Source: Vibrio sp. UBA2441
GTDB lineage: Bacteria; Pseudomonadota; Gammaproteobacteria; Enterobacterales; Vibrionaceae
Length of the DNA: 33,829 bases
Reading direction: 5' to 3'
Assembly (NCBI GenBank): GCA_002342685.1
Contig: DDQN01000100.1
Location: 1 to 33,829, forward strand
Shown here: positions 32,351-33,829 of the stretch, piece after piece
Numbering within the stretch: position 1 is the first letter of the stretch
Layout of the letters: each line of letters opens with the position of its first letter
The notes under the pieces: generated by a model
Told to the model about the DNA's origin: nothing
Seen by the model: the letters and a program-made list of their open reading frames with translations, nothing else
The model's database searches: none
Program-made: the position numbers and the translations under genes

Positions 32351-33565
32351 TTAGTAGAACTGGGAAATATCGATATCAAGCTCTGTTGGTGATAGCGCAT
32401 GTTCAATGTTTAATTCTGAGTGCGCTAGTTGCACTGACATGACCTCAATAAACTTCTGGTACTTGTTTGAATAGAAGCATTTCACCTTAGGATTAAGTGG
32501 CTGTTTCTTATTGGCGGCTTCCACTAGTCCAACCTTGCCATCACTCAGTTGAACCAATGAACCTACCGGATAAATACTGACGCAGTTAATAAATTTATAA
32601 ACCAAGCCTTGATCCAGTTGGTATGGGGCCATTTTAAGTAATATTTTGAATGCGTCTGAAGGGCTTAAACCGCTCTTGTAGCATCTCTCTGCGGTTAGCG
32701 CATCGTAGATATCAACAATACTACTCATGCGCCCGTAAAGTGGGATCTCTTCTGCGGTTAGTCCATTCGGGTAACCTTTACCATCCAGTTTTTCATGATG
32801 CATCAGACAGACATTTTTGCTGATATCGCTTAACCCTTTTACATGCTGCATAATTTCGACAGCAAAGGTCTGGTGAAGCTTCATATGTTCAAACTCAGGC
32901 TCTGTCAGCTTTCCTGGTTTGTTTAATATTTTGCTCTTAACTTTAGTTTTGCCGACGTCATGCAGTATTCCACCAATAGCTAATTGCTTAAGTATTGCTT
33001 TATCGAGTTTTAAATATTCGCCAAAAGTCACCAATAAACAGGCGACGTTGACAGAGTGCTCCAATAAGTAAGCGTCTTTATTTCTCAGAGCGGATACAAA
33101 TTTAATCGCATCTGGGTTAACCAGAACCGTATCAATGACTTCATCAGCCCACTCTTCGACAGGGCCGATATTGATAGGTTTGCCTTCAAAGGTATCATGA
33201 AGGATTTTATTCGCCAGCCCTTTGGCTTCAGTAATCAACTTCTTGGCTTGCGCTTTTTTATCCGAGTGTTTTATGGGTTTGGCTGTTCTGTGTTTTTTCT
33301 CCGGCTCGGCTTTTTGTTCGGTTTTCGGCCTTGCTTTACGCGGTGGTGTAACCGAAATAAAGGTACATTTTTTAGACGAGAGCTTTTTATCAACCCATAT
33401 GAATTTAACGCCACTCTCAATGAGTTGTTGTACTCCCTTTTTATGATTTACCCGACCCGCATTGGCGAGAACGACAAGAGAGTTTTGTTCGATCGCAGTA
33501 ACGAACATTCCTAATTGAATATTTTTGATAGCGATTCTGATCGACCCATCTTGTTTATATTGCAT
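32351..33565 (-). CDS. HD-GYP cyclic-di-GMP phosphodiesterase with DUF3391 domain
   Basis: A 404-residue cytoplasmic signalling protein. The N-terminal DUF3391 domain spans about 8-130 with a charged, low-complexity Lys/Glu stretch at 76-110 (RKARPKTEQKAEPEKKHR). The HD-GYP domain spans about 150-350: His170, His202-Asp203 (LHDVGK), and HHEKLDGKGYP (256-266) with the GYP triad. These are the metal- and substrate-binding residues of active members, which hydrolyse c-di-GMP and thereby favour motility over biofilm growth. It is transcribed toward cobA, and no promoter is evident. It is not obviously tied to the neighbouring nitrite genes. Confidence 0.92.
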   Translation of the reverse strand: MQYKQDGSIRIAIKNIQLGMFVTAIEQNSLVVLANAGRVNHKKGVQQLIESGVKFIWVDKKLSSKKCTFISVTPPRKARPKTEQKAEPEKKHRTAKPIKHSDKKAQAKKLITEAKGLANKILHDTFEGKPINIGPVEEWADEVIDTVLVNPDAIKFVSALRNKDAYLLEHSVNVACLLVTFGEYLKLDKAILKQLAIGGILHDVGKTKVKSKILNKPGKLTEPEFEHMKLHQTFAVEIMQHVKGLSDISKNVCLMHHEKLDGKGYPNGLTAEEIPLYGRMSSIVDIYDALTAERCYKSGLSPSDAFKILLKMAPYQLDQGLVYKFINCVSIYPVGSLVQLSDGKVGLVEAANKKQPLNPKVKCFYSNKYQKFIEVMSVQLAHSELNIEHALSPTELDIDISQFY

Positions 33566-33829
33566 CTTATTCTTTTTACTGAAAAACCTATGTGCGGCTA
33601 ATCAATCATAATAGAGCCAACAAGCACCCAGAGAGAATTGATTATTACTGTCTATGTGACCTATAGCTCATAGAGGGGTAAAAACTTCATCAGGTAATTT
33701 TTGCTGATGTGTTTTTAAAGCGAGAGAAGTATCGAAACGTTTAATGGAATATGAACTAGTGGGTATGTATCAGCTAGCTAAGTAATAAACAATGATGCAT
33801 TTTATCGTCATAGTGTAGTGGTACGCTGA

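Noticed and set aside
33566..33829. Possible gene start in the last 264 bases
   Set aside because: Only very short frames are present (for example one ending near 33784), with no ribosome site or recognisable protein features on either strand.

Overview
The window looks like chromosomal DNA of a marine gammaproteobacterium, most likely Vibrionaceae. This is inferred from moderately AT-rich DNA, close matches to enterobacterial-type Fuc and Nir proteins, a NapC-type cytochrome chain, and a structured repeat with ATACCCAAGT-type ends. No rRNA, tRNA, CRISPR array or transposase gene was seen.

Region 1 (1-5906) is an anaerobic-respiration island. After the 5' end of a probable chemotaxis receptor come a response regulator and a sensor kinase of the TtrR/TtrS type (minus strand). 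A 264-bp MITE-like repeat separates them from a divergent operon for a Tat-exported FAD reductase, a periplasmic tetraheme cytochrome and a NapC/NirT-type quinol dehydrogenase. The kinase probably senses the electron acceptor that the reductase uses. That acceptor is unknown, and the reductase departs from fumarate reductase at its expected active-site segments.

Region 2 (5929-16120, minus strand) is a complete L-fucose operon: fucR, a possible 47-codon leader ORF, a ribose-type ABC transporter (ATPase, permease, binding protein), then fucI, fucK, fucU, fucA and a fucO-type dehydrogenase. It would import L-fucose (and possibly D-arabinose) and convert it to DHAP plus lactaldehyde, with the lactaldehyde reduced to 1,2-propanediol.

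Region 3 (16319-24816) is a divergent, partly paralogous operon: a LacI-type repressor facing a D-ribulokinase-like FGGY kinase, a remote FucI-family isomerase, a second full ABC transporter with the same three protein lengths (503, 326 and 316 aa), and a second FucU-like mutarotase. The likely pathway is aldopentose -> D-ribulose -> D-ribulose 5-phosphate, with D-arabinose as the best guess for the substrate. The lacI/kinase gap has a readable CRP site, a -35/-10 pair and an 18-bp palindromic operator. Together, regions 2 and 3 form a two-branch sugar locus in which one duplicated importer feeds two differently regulated pathways.

Region 4 (24837-27110) holds an FMN azoreductase whose last codons lie in a repeat fragment, a doubtful small His-rich membrane ORF, and an MFS transporter.

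Region 5 (27393-32322) is assimilatory or detoxifying nitrite reduction: nirB, nirD, nirC, and the SUMT gene that makes the siroheme precursor. A probable FNR site lies upstream of nirB.

Region 6 (32351-33565) is a c-di-GMP phosphodiesterase of the HD-GYP type. No gene is visible in the last 264 bases.
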